Source: Enterobacter_D sp963521185 (lineage in GTDB: Bacteria > Pseudomonadota > Gammaproteobacteria > Enterobacterales > Enterobacteriaceae). Taken from it: a DNA stretch of 64,000 nt. Shown here in pieces: positions 40,823-51,100 of the stretch. Below the pieces are notes generated by a model. The model did no database searches, was not told where the DNA came from, and saw only the letters and a program-made list of their open reading frames with translations. The stretch covers positions 1 to 64,000 of the forward strand of contig CAUQTV010000003.1 of the NCBI GenBank assembly GCA_963521185.1, written 5' to 3'. How positions within the stretch are numbered: the stretch's first letter is position 1; each line of letters starts with the position of its first letter. Both the position numbers and the translations under genes were made by a program.

Positions 40823-41323
40823 TCAATCCGGCGAAGGTCCGCGCTCCAGGAACGTTGAAAGCGCGATATAGCTGCGAACAGAGCGAACACCTTCAAGGCT
40901 CTGAATCTCCATCAGGAAATTTTCCAGCGACTCGGTATCGTTAGCGCGTACTTTGATAAATACGCAGCCATCCCCGGCAACGGTGTGCAACTCTTCCACT
41001 TCCTTGCGGCTGGTAAACTGCAAAAGGGCGCGCGTTGCTTGATAGCTACTGGTATCGATAATCAGGAACGTTAACAGCGTCCGCCCCAGCTTGCAGCCAT
41101 CCAGGATCGCCACGGTACCCTTGATCACCCCGTCGCGCTTTAGTCGTTTTACGCGATCGTGAACCGCCGGGGCGGATAAATTCACAATCTCGCTCAATTC
41201 CGTGTAGCTGCGACCAGCGTCCTCCGCTAAGGCGCCTAATATTTTTCGGTCAATGGCATCCAGTTCTGCCGGTTTGTGCCTTGTCTGCCGAATACCATCT
41301 TTTTCTTTATCAAATGCGCTCAT
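40823..41323 (-). CDS. Lrp/AsnC-family transcriptional regulator
   Basis: A 166-residue regulator. The N-terminal HTH (DAIDRKILGALAEDAGRSYT ELSEIVNLSAPAVHDRVKRL) is followed by the RAM ligand-binding domain (TVAGDGCVFIKVRANDTESL ENFLMEIQSLEGVRSVRSYI). ATG 41,323 has a GAGAAG Shine-Dalgarno. It is divergent from an MFS exporter 84 bp away and is its likely local regulator, sensing an amino acid or related metabolite. Confidence 0.92.
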   Translation of the reverse strand: MSAFDKEKDGIRQTRHKPAELDAIDRKILGALAEDAGRSYTELSEIVNLSAPAVHDRVKRLKRDGVIKGTVAILDGCKLGRTLLTFLIIDTSSYQATRALLQFTSRKEVEELHTVAGDGCVFIKVRANDTESLENFLMEIQSLEGVRSVRSYIALSTFLERGPSPD

Positions 41324-41407
41324 TGGGCTTCTCAATCTGAATGAAAGTATGAATATACTTGATTCTACCTAATATTATTAAGCCATAAAACAGATAATGG
41401 AGTTGCA

Positions 41408-42580
41408 ATGCCAATCGCACTTTTCGCCCTCGCCGTGGGCGCATTTGGTATCGGCCTGACTGAGTTTGTCATCGCCGGGATCCTGCCGCAAATCGCCGCA
41501 GAATTTAGCGTCAGTATCCCGAAAGCGGGAATGATGGCGACGTCATACGCGCTGGGCGTCTTTGTCGGCGCTCCGCTATTAACGGTGCTGGGCGCAAAGG
41601 TTCCTCGCAAGGCCATGCTGATCGCGCTGGCAGGAATCTTTACGGTCGGTAATATCATTACGGCCATCGCGCCGACAATGGAAATGGCGATTGTCGGCCG
41701 TATTATCACATCCTTCAATCACGGCGCTTTTTTCGGCATCGGTTCGATTATTGCCGCGTCGCTGGTGGCACCTGGTCGCCAGGCGAGCGCCATTGCCTTT
41801 ATGTTTTCGGGCCTGACGCTGGCTAACCTGCTCGGCGTTCCGGCGGGCACCTGGCTTGCTCAGACGTTTAGCTGGCGACTGGTGTTCTGGGTGATCGCCG
41901 GTATCGGGCTGCTGACAATGGCCAGCGTCGCCGTGCTGGTTCCGCATATTGCGAAAGGCAAGGCGATTGCTTTACGTAACGAACTGAGGGCCTTTGTTGA
42001 CCCGCAGGTGCTGCTTGTCATGGGGATCACTATTTTCGGCCCGGCGGCCTTTTTCACCTCTATTACCTATATTGCGCCGATGATGGTGCAGGAGGCGGGT
42101 TTCTCCGCAGGCGGCGTGGCAGGGTTAATGGTGCTGTTTGGTCTGGGGCTTGCCGTCGGTAACTGGATTGGTGGGCGCTTCGCTGACCGCTCTCTGTTTG
42201 GCACGCTGTTCGTTACCCTCGCGGCTCAGGGGATTGTGCTATTTGTATTCTGGGTCGGAGTCGAAAGTCAGTGGGTTGCCGGGATATCGGTCTTCCTGAT
42301 GGCGGCATTCGGCTTTGCGACAGTCTCTCCGATTCAGAAGCTGGTAATGGAGCGTGCCAGCCATGCGGGCGCACCCACGATGGCGGCTTCGGTCAATATC
42401 GGCATGTTTAATCTGGGAAATGCGCTGGGGGCATGGGCTGGCGGGGTTACCATTGCCGCAGGTTTTGGTCTTGCATCACCGAATTGGGCGGGCGCGATTC
42501 TTTCCTTCATTGCGTTGGGCCTCGCTTTTCTTGCGTGGCAAAGTGCACGTAAAGGTTATATTTTGCCGGTACTTGAATAA
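41408..42580 (+). CDS. MFS efflux transporter, AraJ/YdhP-like (DHA1)
   Basis: A 390-residue transporter with 12 predicted TM helices. The first helix carries GLTEFVIAGILPQIAAEFSV, the DHA1 sugar-efflux/AraJ-type signature, and the helix 2-3 loop has GAKVPRKAMLI. A strong terminator follows the gene. The divergent Lrp-type regulator suggests inducible export of an amino acid-like or drug-like substrate; substrate unknown. Confidence 0.9.
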   Translation: MPIALFALAVGAFGIGLTEFVIAGILPQIAAEFSVSIPKAGMMATSYALGVFVGAPLLTVLGAKVPRKAMLIALAGIFTVGNIITAIAPTMEMAIVGRIITSFNHGAFFGIGSIIAASLVAPGRQASAIAFMFSGLTLANLLGVPAGTWLAQTFSWRLVFWVIAGIGLLTMASVAVLVPHIAKGKAIALRNELRAFVDPQVLLVMGITIFGPAAFFTSITYIAPMMVQEAGFSAGGVAGLMVLFGLGLAVGNWIGGRFADRSLFGTLFVTLAAQGIVLFVFWVGVESQWVAGISVFLMAAFGFATVSPIQKLVMERASHAGAPTMAASVNIGMFNLGNALGAWAGGVTIAAGFGLASPNWAGAILSFIALGLAFLAWQSARKGYILPVLE

Positions 42581-42595
42581 GTTACACTATATGAT

Positions 42596-42625
42596 GAGCG
42601 CCCACTGCGGGTTGGGCGCTCTTTT
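42596..42625 (+). terminator. terminator after MFS gene
   Basis: A perfect 9-bp stem GAGCGCCCA / ctgcgggt / TGGGCGCTC followed by TTTT, between two convergent transporter genes, so it may serve both. Confidence 0.88.
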
Positions 42626-42697
42626 AAACGATTTAGGGTGATCTTCTAAAACTGCTACTGCAAATCGAAAGTGTCGTCTGGCATCAATAACGACGTT

Positions 42698-43900
42698 TTA
42701 TTTTTTTAGTTGAACGGTCAGTGCCATCAGGGCGCTGGCTGCTGTAAACAACGCAATTATCCAGCCCATCGTCCATGGCGTGCCATCACTGAACAGCGCG
42801 AGAAGCAGTGAAGAGATAATGCCGCTGCCGTATTGTAACGCGCCCATTAGCGCCGACGCGGAGCCAGCCACATTAGGCACTGCGTCCAGAGCGCAAGCCG
42901 TGGATGTCGCCGCGATGATGCCATTCATAGAGAAGAATACGAACACAGCGCCGACAATCACGGTAATTCCACCTACGCCCAGGCCGGTGGTGACCGCAAG
43001 CACTATTGCCGCAATAGTGGCGATGAATACGGCATTCCTGAGCAACGCTTCCAGTGGATAGCGGTGAACCAGACGTCTGTTGACCATGCTCACCGCCATC
43101 AGTCCAACAATATTTACTGCAAACAGCCAACCGTAATGCTGCGGGTCAACACCGAAGTACGTGATGTACACAAACGGGGAACCGGTGATATAGGCGTAGG
43201 CTGCGACGTAATAGAACGTCAGGCATAGCGTAAACCGCATGTATCTGGCGTTGGTGAGCAAGGCATAGTAGTTGTGAAAGGCTCTGGGTACAGAGGCTTG
43301 CGAGCGTTTTTCAGCAGGTAATGTTTCGGGTAACCAGAATAAAGACACCAGCATCAATGTTCCGATCATCGCCAGCAGCCAGAAAATGGCATGCCACGAG
43401 GTGACTTTGATCAGCTGCCCGCCGATCAGCGGCCCGGCAATCGGCGCGATGGCCATGATGATCATCAGTGTCGAAAGCATTTGTGCTGCACGAGTGCGGC
43501 TAAACAGATCGCGGATCATCGCTCGTGCCAGCATCGGCCCGGTACAGGCACCTAACGCCTGAAAAACACGCCAGAAGACAATTTGCACGATATCTGCTGA
43601 TAACGCGCAGCCCACCGAGCCGATGATGAACAGACCTAAACCGATAAACAGCGGCAGTCGACGACCATAACGATCGCTAATTGGTCCCCAAATCAGCTGT
43701 GCGATGCAAAAGCCGATAAGGAACCCTGTAATCGTCAGCTCTGCATCACCTTGTAAATCTTTTGCCATGACCGGCATCGCCGGAAGATAGATGTCGGTTG
43801 ATAAAGAGGTCACCGCCATCAGGGCGCTGAGAATAAGCAGAAACGAGAGACCGGTTTTTTTCGCTGTAGCTGACTGTGTATTTGCCTGTTGATTGAGCAT
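42698..43900 (-). CDS. Bcr/CflA-type multidrug MFS transporter
   Basis: A 400-residue DHA1 drug:H+ antiporter. TM1 has TSLSTDIYLPAMPVMAKDL, the Bcr/CflA signature; loop 2-3 has GPISDRYGRRLPLFIGL. TM5 has the antiporter motif C (MAIAPIAGPLIGG). Likely exports drugs or metabolites such as dipeptides or cysteine. Transcribed convergently to the preceding MFS gene. Confidence 0.92.
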   Translation of the reverse strand: MLNQQANTQSATAKKTGLSFLLILSALMAVTSLSTDIYLPAMPVMAKDLQGDAELTITGFLIGFCIAQLIWGPISDRYGRRLPLFIGLGLFIIGSVGCALSADIVQIVFWRVFQALGACTGPMLARAMIRDLFSRTRAAQMLSTLMIIMAIAPIAGPLIGGQLIKVTSWHAIFWLLAMIGTLMLVSLFWLPETLPAEKRSQASVPRAFHNYYALLTNARYMRFTLCLTFYYVAAYAYITGSPFVYITYFGVDPQHYGWLFAVNIVGLMAVSMVNRRLVHRYPLEALLRNAVFIATIAAIVLAVTTGLGVGGITVIVGAVFVFFSMNGIIAATSTACALDAVPNVAGSASALMGALQYGSGIISSLLLALFSDGTPWTMGWIIALFTAASALMALTVQLKK

Positions 43901-44047
43901 GGTGATCCGTTAGACATAAAGAGACGGAGCATGGTAACGGGTTGGTACTCGCTGATAATCACAGGTGGGAGGATAGAGACTATGAGTGATATTCATTAAT
44001 CACGTTATCTGGCGATCGGCAACGCACTCACCCGTCTGATCGCCGTA

Positions 44048-44818
44048 TTAGTTTACCTCCTCCGCCCTCGGTTCCATGGCCAGTGCGCTGGCGCTGGCGG
44101 GGTCAAAGAGCGAAAGGCTCTCGATCTGATCCAGCATAATCACCTTTCTAAAGGCCATTGCGCTTTTTGGCTCTGAATCGAGCGTAATGTCGTGATCGGC
44201 ATACCATTTGCTGTAATTATGCTCAATGCACAGATTCATTTTCTGCCCGTCACGGTAGCCGCTTAGCATTGGGATAAGCACGATATTTGCCGTCTTTTCA
44301 TATTCCAGCGTCGCGGTATGGATCATGCCGATATAAATGCGTCGAGACTTGAGCGTCACCAGCGCTAATTCACCTTCTTCCATACACTGATAAAGCAATT
44401 GTTCGATGCCGCTCGAACGTGCCAGGCGCTTATACAGCTTTTTCCTGCCGTCGCCGTCAAGCCTGGCGCTACCCGCCCAGTTGGACCGGTAAAGACAAAA
44501 CAAAATGGCAAACGCCAGCATAATGACCACCGGGGCCTGGATGCCCAAAAAGCTCCAGTTCATAAACTCCATTTGCCAGTTGGCATAGTTCTGCGGTGGA
44601 AGGCGGAGTGTATTCACGGCAAACGACAGTGCGAGCAGCAGCAGCCAGAGAATGCCGGTTGCAATAACCCCTTGTAGTACAAAAATACAGCCATAGAGCG
44701 CGACAAGAAAATAGACATCCCAGCCAAAAGAACGCTTGATTTTAAAACGCGTGGAGAGGTCGCGGCTGGTGTACCAGTAGCCGCATACCATCAGCACCAT
44801 AAAGATCGCCGTCCCCAT
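44048..44818 (-). CDS. unrecognised membrane protein, 256 aa
   Basis: Four hydrophobic segments in the first 110 residues (MGTAIFMVLMVCGYWYTS; VYFLVALYGCIFVLQGVIAT; ILWLLLLALSFAVNTL; APVVIMLAFAILFCLYRS). A soluble cytoplasmic domain (about 120-256) follows, with a basic KKLYKRLARSSGIEQLLYQC helix and beta strands (LVTLKSRRIYIGMIHTATLE). It begins 1 nt after the small gene upstream. I do not recognise a characterised family. Located amid transporters, so an efflux or envelope role is possible. Confidence 0.65.
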   Translation of the reverse strand: MGTAIFMVLMVCGYWYTSRDLSTRFKIKRSFGWDVYFLVALYGCIFVLQGVIATGILWLLLLALSFAVNTLRLPPQNYANWQMEFMNWSFLGIQAPVVIMLAFAILFCLYRSNWAGSARLDGDGRKKLYKRLARSSGIEQLLYQCMEEGELALVTLKSRRIYIGMIHTATLEYEKTANIVLIPMLSGYRDGQKMNLCIEHNYSKWYADHDITLDSEPKSAMAFRKVIMLDQIESLSLFDPASASALAMEPRAEEVN

Positions 44819-44819
44819 C

Positions 44820-45017
44820 TTAAGCCCTCTTTAGCGCGTTAACGTGGCGCTGGAAATCCTCTTGCACATCCTTGCTTTTGATATTCACAGAGGCATTTCC
44901 GTCCTGATCGATAATGATCCGGTCGCCATCTTCCACGGCCTCAATAATTTCCTGATGGCTCATGACCTGGAGCAATGACTCCGGGCTGGAGAAAAGCGAC
45001 ATAAAAAAAGTGGCCAT
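44820..45017 (-). CDS. small protein paired with membrane protein
   Basis: A 65-residue protein (MATFFMSLFSSPESLLQVMS, then an acidic IIEAVEDGDRIIIDQDGNAS). It lies directly upstream of the 256-aa membrane protein with a 1-nt gap, so the two are translationally coupled. The VEDGDRIIIDQDG stretch looks like a small beta-barrel. Function unknown. Confidence 0.6.
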   Translation of the reverse strand: MATFFMSLFSSPESLLQVMSHQEIIEAVEDGDRIIIDQDGNASVNIKSKDVQEDFQRHVNALKRA

Positions 45018-45130
45018 AGCGTGCCGTCCTTACGCTGCAATAAAGGGATCAAGCCTGGCAGAGTCACCCCGGCATTGCCTTAAGGTAAAACTGAAAAGCC
45101 CCTGTCCCAAACATCGCATCACGTCAGGCC

Positions 45131-45754
45131 TCACACTCCGCCATGCAACCCAAACGTATTAAACCCAGGCCGCTCGCACAATCTCTTATAATAAGCTTCA
45201 ATGGCCGGGTAAGACGGTCTCTCCATGGGCATCGACAGCCAGCGGTGAACAGACAGGCCGAGCACCACGTCGGCCAGAGTAAAATGCTCACCCGTGACAA
45301 AGCGTCCGGTTTTTGCGAGTTGGTGGTTCAGAATACCGATAAGCCCGTTCCAGTTGCTGATACTCAGCGCAATCTCTTTCGGGTCACTATGGGCTGCGCT
45401 GCCCCGCACCAGGCCCATAAAGCTGTAGCGCCAGGCGTTGTTAAGCTCAGTGGCCTGCCAGTCCATCCATTGCTCCACAAGAGCGCGCGCCTGCGGCTCG
45501 ACGGGCAGCAGGGCAGGATCCTCATGAAGATTACACAGATAGCGACAGATGGTATTTGACTCCCACAGCACGAACGCGTCGTCCACGAGAACGGGCACCA
45601 TCGCATTCGGGTTCATGGCAATAAACTGGGGCGCGGACGTGGACTGAAAGCCCGATCCCCAGTCTTCGCGCTCAAACTTTACATCCAGCTCGATACAGGT
45701 CCACAGTACCTTGCGAACGTTGATGGAAGAGGCTTTACCCAGAATTTTTATCAT
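45131..45754 (-). CDS. glutathione S-transferase family protein
   Basis: A 207-residue GST. The N-terminal thioredoxin-fold domain (MIKILGKASSINVRKVLWTC IELD, active-site Ser/Asn at SSIN, cis-Pro in MVPVLVDDAFVLWESNTICR) is followed by the all-helical C-terminal domain (GEHFTLADVVLGLSVHRWL with the N-capping box). ATG 45,754 is used; the earlier in-frame start lacks support. It lies 28 bp downstream of the LysR gene on the same strand, possibly an operon. Confidence 0.9.
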   Translation of the reverse strand: MIKILGKASSINVRKVLWTCIELDVKFEREDWGSGFQSTSAPQFIAMNPNAMVPVLVDDAFVLWESNTICRYLCNLHEDPALLPVEPQARALVEQWMDWQATELNNAWRYSFMGLVRGSAAHSDPKEIALSISNWNGLIGILNHQLAKTGRFVTGEHFTLADVVLGLSVHRWLSMPMERPSYPAIEAYYKRLCERPGFNTFGLHGGV

Positions 45755-45782
45755 GCTGACTCCTTTTAAAGGCATAACGTGG

Positions 45783-46715
45783 TTAACTCATCTGTTCTGA
45801 TTCAATTTCTCTGCGCAGCACTGCAATGAGCTCCTTCAGGCCCTGGGGTACGCTTCTGTGACCGGGATAATAGAGGTGCATCGCAGGCTCTACAGGCGAC
45901 CAGTCTGGCAACACCACTTGCAGCTTGCCGTCTCGCAGCGCATCCCTGACGCGCCGTTCGAGACAGTAGGTGATCCCCACATCTGCCATCGCCAGTTCTA
46001 CGGCGAGCGTCGTTTCGTTCACGCAGAGCTGACCTGGCACGTCGATCGCGCGCTTTTCATCGCCTTTCTGAAATTCCCATTTATAGACAGTCCCCTGGCC
46101 GGTGCGCAGCCGTATACCGTTATGCGCGCGCAAATCCTCCGGTACAACCGGTGCGGTGTGATGATAAAGATAGCGGGGCGAGGCGACGGCCACCCAGCGC
46201 AGATCTTCCCCCAGCCGCACGGCGACTAAATCTTCCGGCACGGTACCGCCAAAGCGGATCCCGGCGTCAAAACCTTCCGAAACAATGTCGACCATCCGAT
46301 CGTCGACGCTGATTTCAACCTCGACCTCGGGATACATATTGAGAAACCTGGGTAAATGTCTGGCAATAATCAGGCGTGCACCATCGCTCAGAACATTCAG
46401 GCGAAGTCGGCCCGCCGGTTTGTCTCGCAGTCGGTTGATTTCATCAAGGGCTTCGCCTATTTCGTTAAAACCAATATCCAGCCTGCGGGCCAGCGCTGCG
46501 CCTGCCTCGGTAGCGTTGACCGTGCGGCTGGTGCGATTCAGTAATCTTACGCCGAGGCGCTGCTCAAGATGGCGGATGGCGTGACTGAGCGCCGAGGTGG
46601 TGATCCCCAACTCAATGGCCGCTTTGGTGAAACTTCGCGTTCTCTCCACGGTTCGGAAAGCATTCAAATCCCCCAGATCGCTGCGTAAAAGCGCCGATGT
46701 GCGTTTCTCTGCCAT
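45783..46715 (-). CDS. LysR-family transcriptional regulator
   Basis: A 310-residue regulator. The winged HTH (LGDLNAFRTVERTRSFTKAA IELGITTSALSHAIRHLEQR LGVRLLNRTSRTV) is followed by a periplasmic-binding-like effector domain. ATG 46,715 is chosen since it gives the normal family length; an in-frame start at 46,811 would add 32 atypical residues. It is divergent from an MFS exporter 135 bp away, whose promoter it probably controls. Confidence 0.93.
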   Translation of the reverse strand: MAEKRTSALLRSDLGDLNAFRTVERTRSFTKAAIELGITTSALSHAIRHLEQRLGVRLLNRTSRTVNATEAGAALARRLDIGFNEIGEALDEINRLRDKPAGRLRLNVLSDGARLIIARHLPRFLNMYPEVEVEISVDDRMVDIVSEGFDAGIRFGGTVPEDLVAVRLGEDLRWVAVASPRYLYHHTAPVVPEDLRAHNGIRLRTGQGTVYKWEFQKGDEKRAIDVPGQLCVNETTLAVELAMADVGITYCLERRVRDALRDGKLQVVLPDWSPVEPAMHLYYPGHRSVPQGLKELIAVLRREIESEQMS

Positions 46716-46850
46716 TATTCCGGTTCTCGATTGTTGAATTTTATTCACTGCTTCATCCATTAACACGCAACGGAAGTCCAGTCTGTGCATGTTAAGTTTA
46801 GTTAAATTCAACTATCAGGCGCAACTCGCGCAGTATGCTCAGGGAAATCA

Positions 46851-48053
46851 ATGCACTTCGTAGATAGCGATGCGGATCAGAAAATCCACGCACCACGCGG
46901 CCTCTTACCGGCCATGCTCGCGCTGGGGGCGGGAGGCTTATTTATCGGCACAGGGGAATTTGCGCCCATGAGCCTGCTGCCCGACCTGGCAAAAGGCACG
47001 GATATCAGCGTTCCCGCAGCCGGATCCTACATCAGCGCCTATGCGTTCGGCGTGGTCGTTGGCGCGCCATTAATTGCAGTGATGGCCGCGCGCTGGCCCA
47101 AAAAGCGACTGCTTGTTGGCCTGGCGCTGTTAGCGATGGTCGGCTACGTGCTCAGCGCGCTCGCCTGGAGCTACCCCTCGCTTCTCATCGCCCGTTTCAT
47201 CGCCGGGCTGCCGCACGGTGCCTGGTATGGCGTCGCGGCGCTGGTTGCTGCGTCAATGGTTCCGGCTTCGCAAAAAGCGCAATACATCGGCTACGTCATG
47301 TTAGGCCTTGCGGCCGCTAACGTCGCGGGCGTACCGCTTGCCACCTGGACGGGGCAAATATTCGGCTGGCGTACGGCATTTGCGGTGGTGTCTGCGGGGC
47401 TTATGTTGACGACCGCCATGGTGATGGCGTTCCTGCCTGCGGTGCCGGCCAATAAAAACGCGTCGCCGCTAAAAGAGCTCAGCGCGCTAAAAAGCCGACA
47501 GGTGTTAATGACTTTCGCGGTGGCCTCCGTAAGCTTCGCCGGGATGTTTTCGGTGTACAGCTTCATCACCCCTACGCTGACGGAAGTGAGTGGGTTTTCA
47601 CTGGCTGCGATACCCTGGATCCTTGTGCTGTGGGGCGCGGGAATGGTGGCCGGAAACGTAATAGGTGGCAGTCTGGCAGACAAAGCGCTGATCCCGTCTA
47701 TTTATGCCATGATCCTCTGGAACATTGTGTGCCTGGTGCTGATTGCGCTGGTGGCCCCGTGGAAAATCCCGGCGCTGATCGTCCTCTTCCTGCTGGGCGC
47801 TGGCTTCTCGCTTGTACCTGCGCTTCAGGCGCACATGATGAATATCGCCGGAGACGCTCAGACGCTGGCATCGTCGCTGACCCATAGCGCATTTAACATT
47901 TCTAACGCGCTAGGTGCCACGTTCGGCGGTCTGGCGGTAGCCGCAGGCGGAGGATGGCTGTCAACGGGCTGGGTCGGCGCGGCCTTCTCACTGCTGGCCT
48001 TAGGCCTGATGTTCTTATCGTTGCGCGTAACAGGAGGAAATCACCATGTCTGA
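46851..48053 (+). CDS. MFS transporter, DHA1 AraJ-like
   Basis: A 400-residue exporter with 12 TM helices. GTGEFAPMSLLPDLAKGTDI in TM1 and MAARWPKKRLLVGLALLAM in loop 2-3 mark the DHA1 family. It is divergent from the LysR gene and is followed, with a 8-nt overlap, by a truncated ORF behind an AGGAGG Shine-Dalgarno. The original operon thus continued past this point. Confidence 0.9.
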   Translation: MHFVDSDADQKIHAPRGLLPAMLALGAGGLFIGTGEFAPMSLLPDLAKGTDISVPAAGSYISAYAFGVVVGAPLIAVMAARWPKKRLLVGLALLAMVGYVLSALAWSYPSLLIARFIAGLPHGAWYGVAALVAASMVPASQKAQYIGYVMLGLAAANVAGVPLATWTGQIFGWRTAFAVVSAGLMLTTAMVMAFLPAVPANKNASPLKELSALKSRQVLMTFAVASVSFAGMFSVYSFITPTLTEVSGFSLAAIPWILVLWGAGMVAGNVIGGSLADKALIPSIYAMILWNIVCLVLIALVAPWKIPALIVLFLLGAGFSLVPALQAHMMNIAGDAQTLASSLTHSAFNISNALGATFGGLAVAAGGGWLSTGWVGAAFSLLALGLMFLSLRVTGGNHHV

Positions 48054-48108
48054 CACTCTGATTGCCAGAGGGCATGTCGCCGCAGCAAAGCACTCCCCCG
48101 AGCAATAA
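48046..48108 (+). pseudogene. truncated ORF at the Zorya island edge
   Basis: ATG 48,046 follows a near-perfect Shine-Dalgarno (AGGAGG) inside the end of the MFS gene. It encodes MSDTLIARGHVAAAKHSPEQ, then stops. The start resembles N-termini of zinc alcohol dehydrogenases, which often sit next to such transporters, but the match is weak. The Zorya genes begin 7 bp further on, converging on it, so the 3' part was probably lost when the island inserted. Confidence 0.5.
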
Positions 48109-48115
48109 AACACCG

Positions 48116-51100
48116 TTATCGCGGTTGTAATACAGCATCGAAATCCGCGCTGGTCAAATCCGGCGCGGCACGCAGCATGTCCTGCGCTAGCGCGCGGCGA
48201 CGCTGTAACAACCCATCCAGCGTCTCTTCAAAGGTCGTGATGCTTTCGTCTCTTACCGTCGGATAATAGACGTACACCTCTTTTGTTTGCCCGATACGGT
48301 AGGCGCGGTCGGTTGCCTGATCTTCTTTGGCGGGGTTCCAGCAGCGCGTGAAGTGAATCACGTGATTGGCCTTTTGCACGTTCACACCGAAACCAACGGC
48401 CACGGTTGAGAGAATAATCACGTTAAATCCCGGCTGTGACTGAAACTCATCAATCAGCCGCTGGCGACTGTTCTGACTGTGGCTTTTGGTGCTGGTATCG
48501 CCATTGACGACCACCGGGCGAAAGCCAAAGTGTTGCGAAATCGCATGTTGCAATTCGCGTTGTAGATCGCGCAGTTCGGTAAAGATAATCACTTTATCTT
48601 CGCCTTTCTGTCGAATCTCCGTCAGCGTGGCGATCAGCCAGTTAAGCTTTGGCGAATGCTCGCGAAAACGATCTTCTGCCTGCACGCTGTAAGGGTGTGC
48701 GCAAATCAGTTTGAGCTTATGTAACAGGCCCAGCATGCCGGTGCCTGCCTGCTGCATCTCTTCGCTGAGCGTCTGTTGTTGCTGCCAACTGGCAATATAC
48801 GACAAATAGAGCTGGCGCTGCACCGGGGACATCGGTAGCTGTTTGCAGGCGGTGACTTCGCGCTTTTTCGGCAGATCACGCGCAACGTCTTCTTTGATGC
48901 GGCGCAGGGTCTGCGGCTCAATCAACGCTCGCAGCTGCTCAAGGCGCTGGGTATCGCGATCCGCTTCATTCTCAATCGCACGCACATAATGCTTGCCGAA
49001 TTCGTTCAGCGCACCCAGCAAGCCCGGCTGAATAAAATCAAACAGGCTCCACAGATCAACCAGCGTGTTTTCTACGGGCGTACCGGTGCAGGCGATTTTA
49101 AACTGCGCCTGAACGGCATTGGCTGCGTGGGTAATAAGCGCGGCGGGGTTTTTGATTTTCTGTGCCTCATCGCACACCATAATTGACCAGGGCTGACGGG
49201 CGAGTGAAAATTCCTGATCGCGAAGCGTCTCATAAGTGGTAAGGACAATTCGGGCATCGCCGCGCCAGCCGGGTTTGAGTAAGTTTTTAATCCCCTGCGC
49301 TTTTAGGCTGGCGGGAATATCGTGCTGATGATATTTCACCGCGCGAATTGCGTCGCCATACAGTTTCAGCACCGGAATACCGGCGGTGTAAAAGAAGTTA
49401 TCCAGCTCACGTTCCCAGTTATCCAGCAGCGACACCGGCGCGACAATCAAGGTTGGTTGACCGTCGGGAAACTTTTCGCAATACCACGCCAGCAGCGTGA
49501 GGATCTGCAAGGTTTTGCCCAGACCCATATCATCAGCCAGCAGGCAGCCTGTCGCTTCCTGCGGTGATTTCAGGAACAGCTGTTGCAGCCAGGCCACGCC
49601 TTTTATCTGGTGCGCTTTAAGCTGAATATGCTCTTTCAGGCATAAGGGGATTTCAGGCTGGGCATCATGAGCGCTGAGCAGCGCCTCTCGCCGCTGTTTA
49701 ATATACAGGGCTTCATCAATGTTTTGCTCGATTTTCAATACCGCGCGGGCGACCTTTTCGTCGTCGGCGATCTGCGCATCCGGATCCCCAGCGGTCTGTT
49801 TTTCCCATGATTTTTGTATCGCTTTTGCGGTATCCAGCGGGACGGGCGTTTCATTCCACGGCGTCATGACGTCCGCGTCACCTGCACGCTCTGCCTCTTC
49901 AATACGTTGCGAAAACGCCTCTAAGTGGGCAGTGTTGTCTTTCTCCCAGCCATCAAGAATGGCGTCAGTAAAGGCGGAATAATCGATATCATCTGGGAGC
50001 CAGTCTTCACTTTTCGCCTTGGTCAGCCAGGGGGAAACGACTTTTTCAAATTCGCCAATGCCAATGACGCGGTCGCTGTATTTGCCGATATCCAGCACGT
50101 CGGTAAACTCTTTTCCCGCCGACTCTTCCTGCCATCGCGTGAGCAGCGCCTGGCAATCCTGCCACTGCACCTCACCAAACTGGCTCAGCTCCAGCTCATA
50201 CCCTTGCCATAATCCGGCGGGCATTTTTGCCGCCACGCTGATCCCCAGTTCATGAATAAACCGCCCCAGTTCCCAGGGCGCAGAAAACTTGAACGTAACG
50301 TCAGGCTGTGGGGCGGGGGAGATGGGTTCCAGCACCAGCGTGATATCGTCGATTTTATTCTCGTCGTTTATCCGCGGAACCAGGCGGAAGTGGTGAAAGA
50401 AAATATGTGCGTCATACAGCGCTTTTTCGTGCTCTTCCGGTTCCAGTACGCCTGCGGCATCCTCGCCTAAGAAGGTGTACGGGTTACGCACAAACGACAA
50501 TGCTTGGCCTCCCGCCACGCGTCGACCGGGGATCGCGTGGATAGACGACAACACATCCTGAACCTCCGGTGTGAGGATCACATGGCTCAGTTCGCCGTCT
50601 GCACCCGGCACTCGGTAGTTACTGCTGACCTGACGATTGCGATCGAAGCTGCCGAGCCAGTTCTCCGGCTGATCCTCAAAGCTGGGTTCAATTTCAATGA
50701 CCGGCGTATCGGCAACGGTGGATTTACGCAGTTTCAGCTTCAACGAGGCGGGTTTCACCACGATGGTTTTCGTCAAATAGTCATCTAATTGTGCGCCCGC
50801 TTTTTTGGCTTGTTTACGCACGTTGGCCCAGCCAATCTGGTTGGTCGTTTCGCCGGGGGCGTCACGTTGCCTGTCGCGCAGTTGCTGCACGCTCTGGAGC
50901 AGTTGCCAGTTCTCTTTCGATAACAGCCCTCGCTCGCCTTCGCAGCTAATCAGTGCGCCCTGACGCGTCAGCGTAACCGGTTCGCCACTCGTTTTCCGCG
51001 TCCAGTCGCTCAGGTAAACGTGAAAATCGCTGTCGCTCAGCGCACCGCTGGCGCTGAGGCTGGCCTTGAGCGCAATGACGTCCGGCACACCCAGCAGCGT

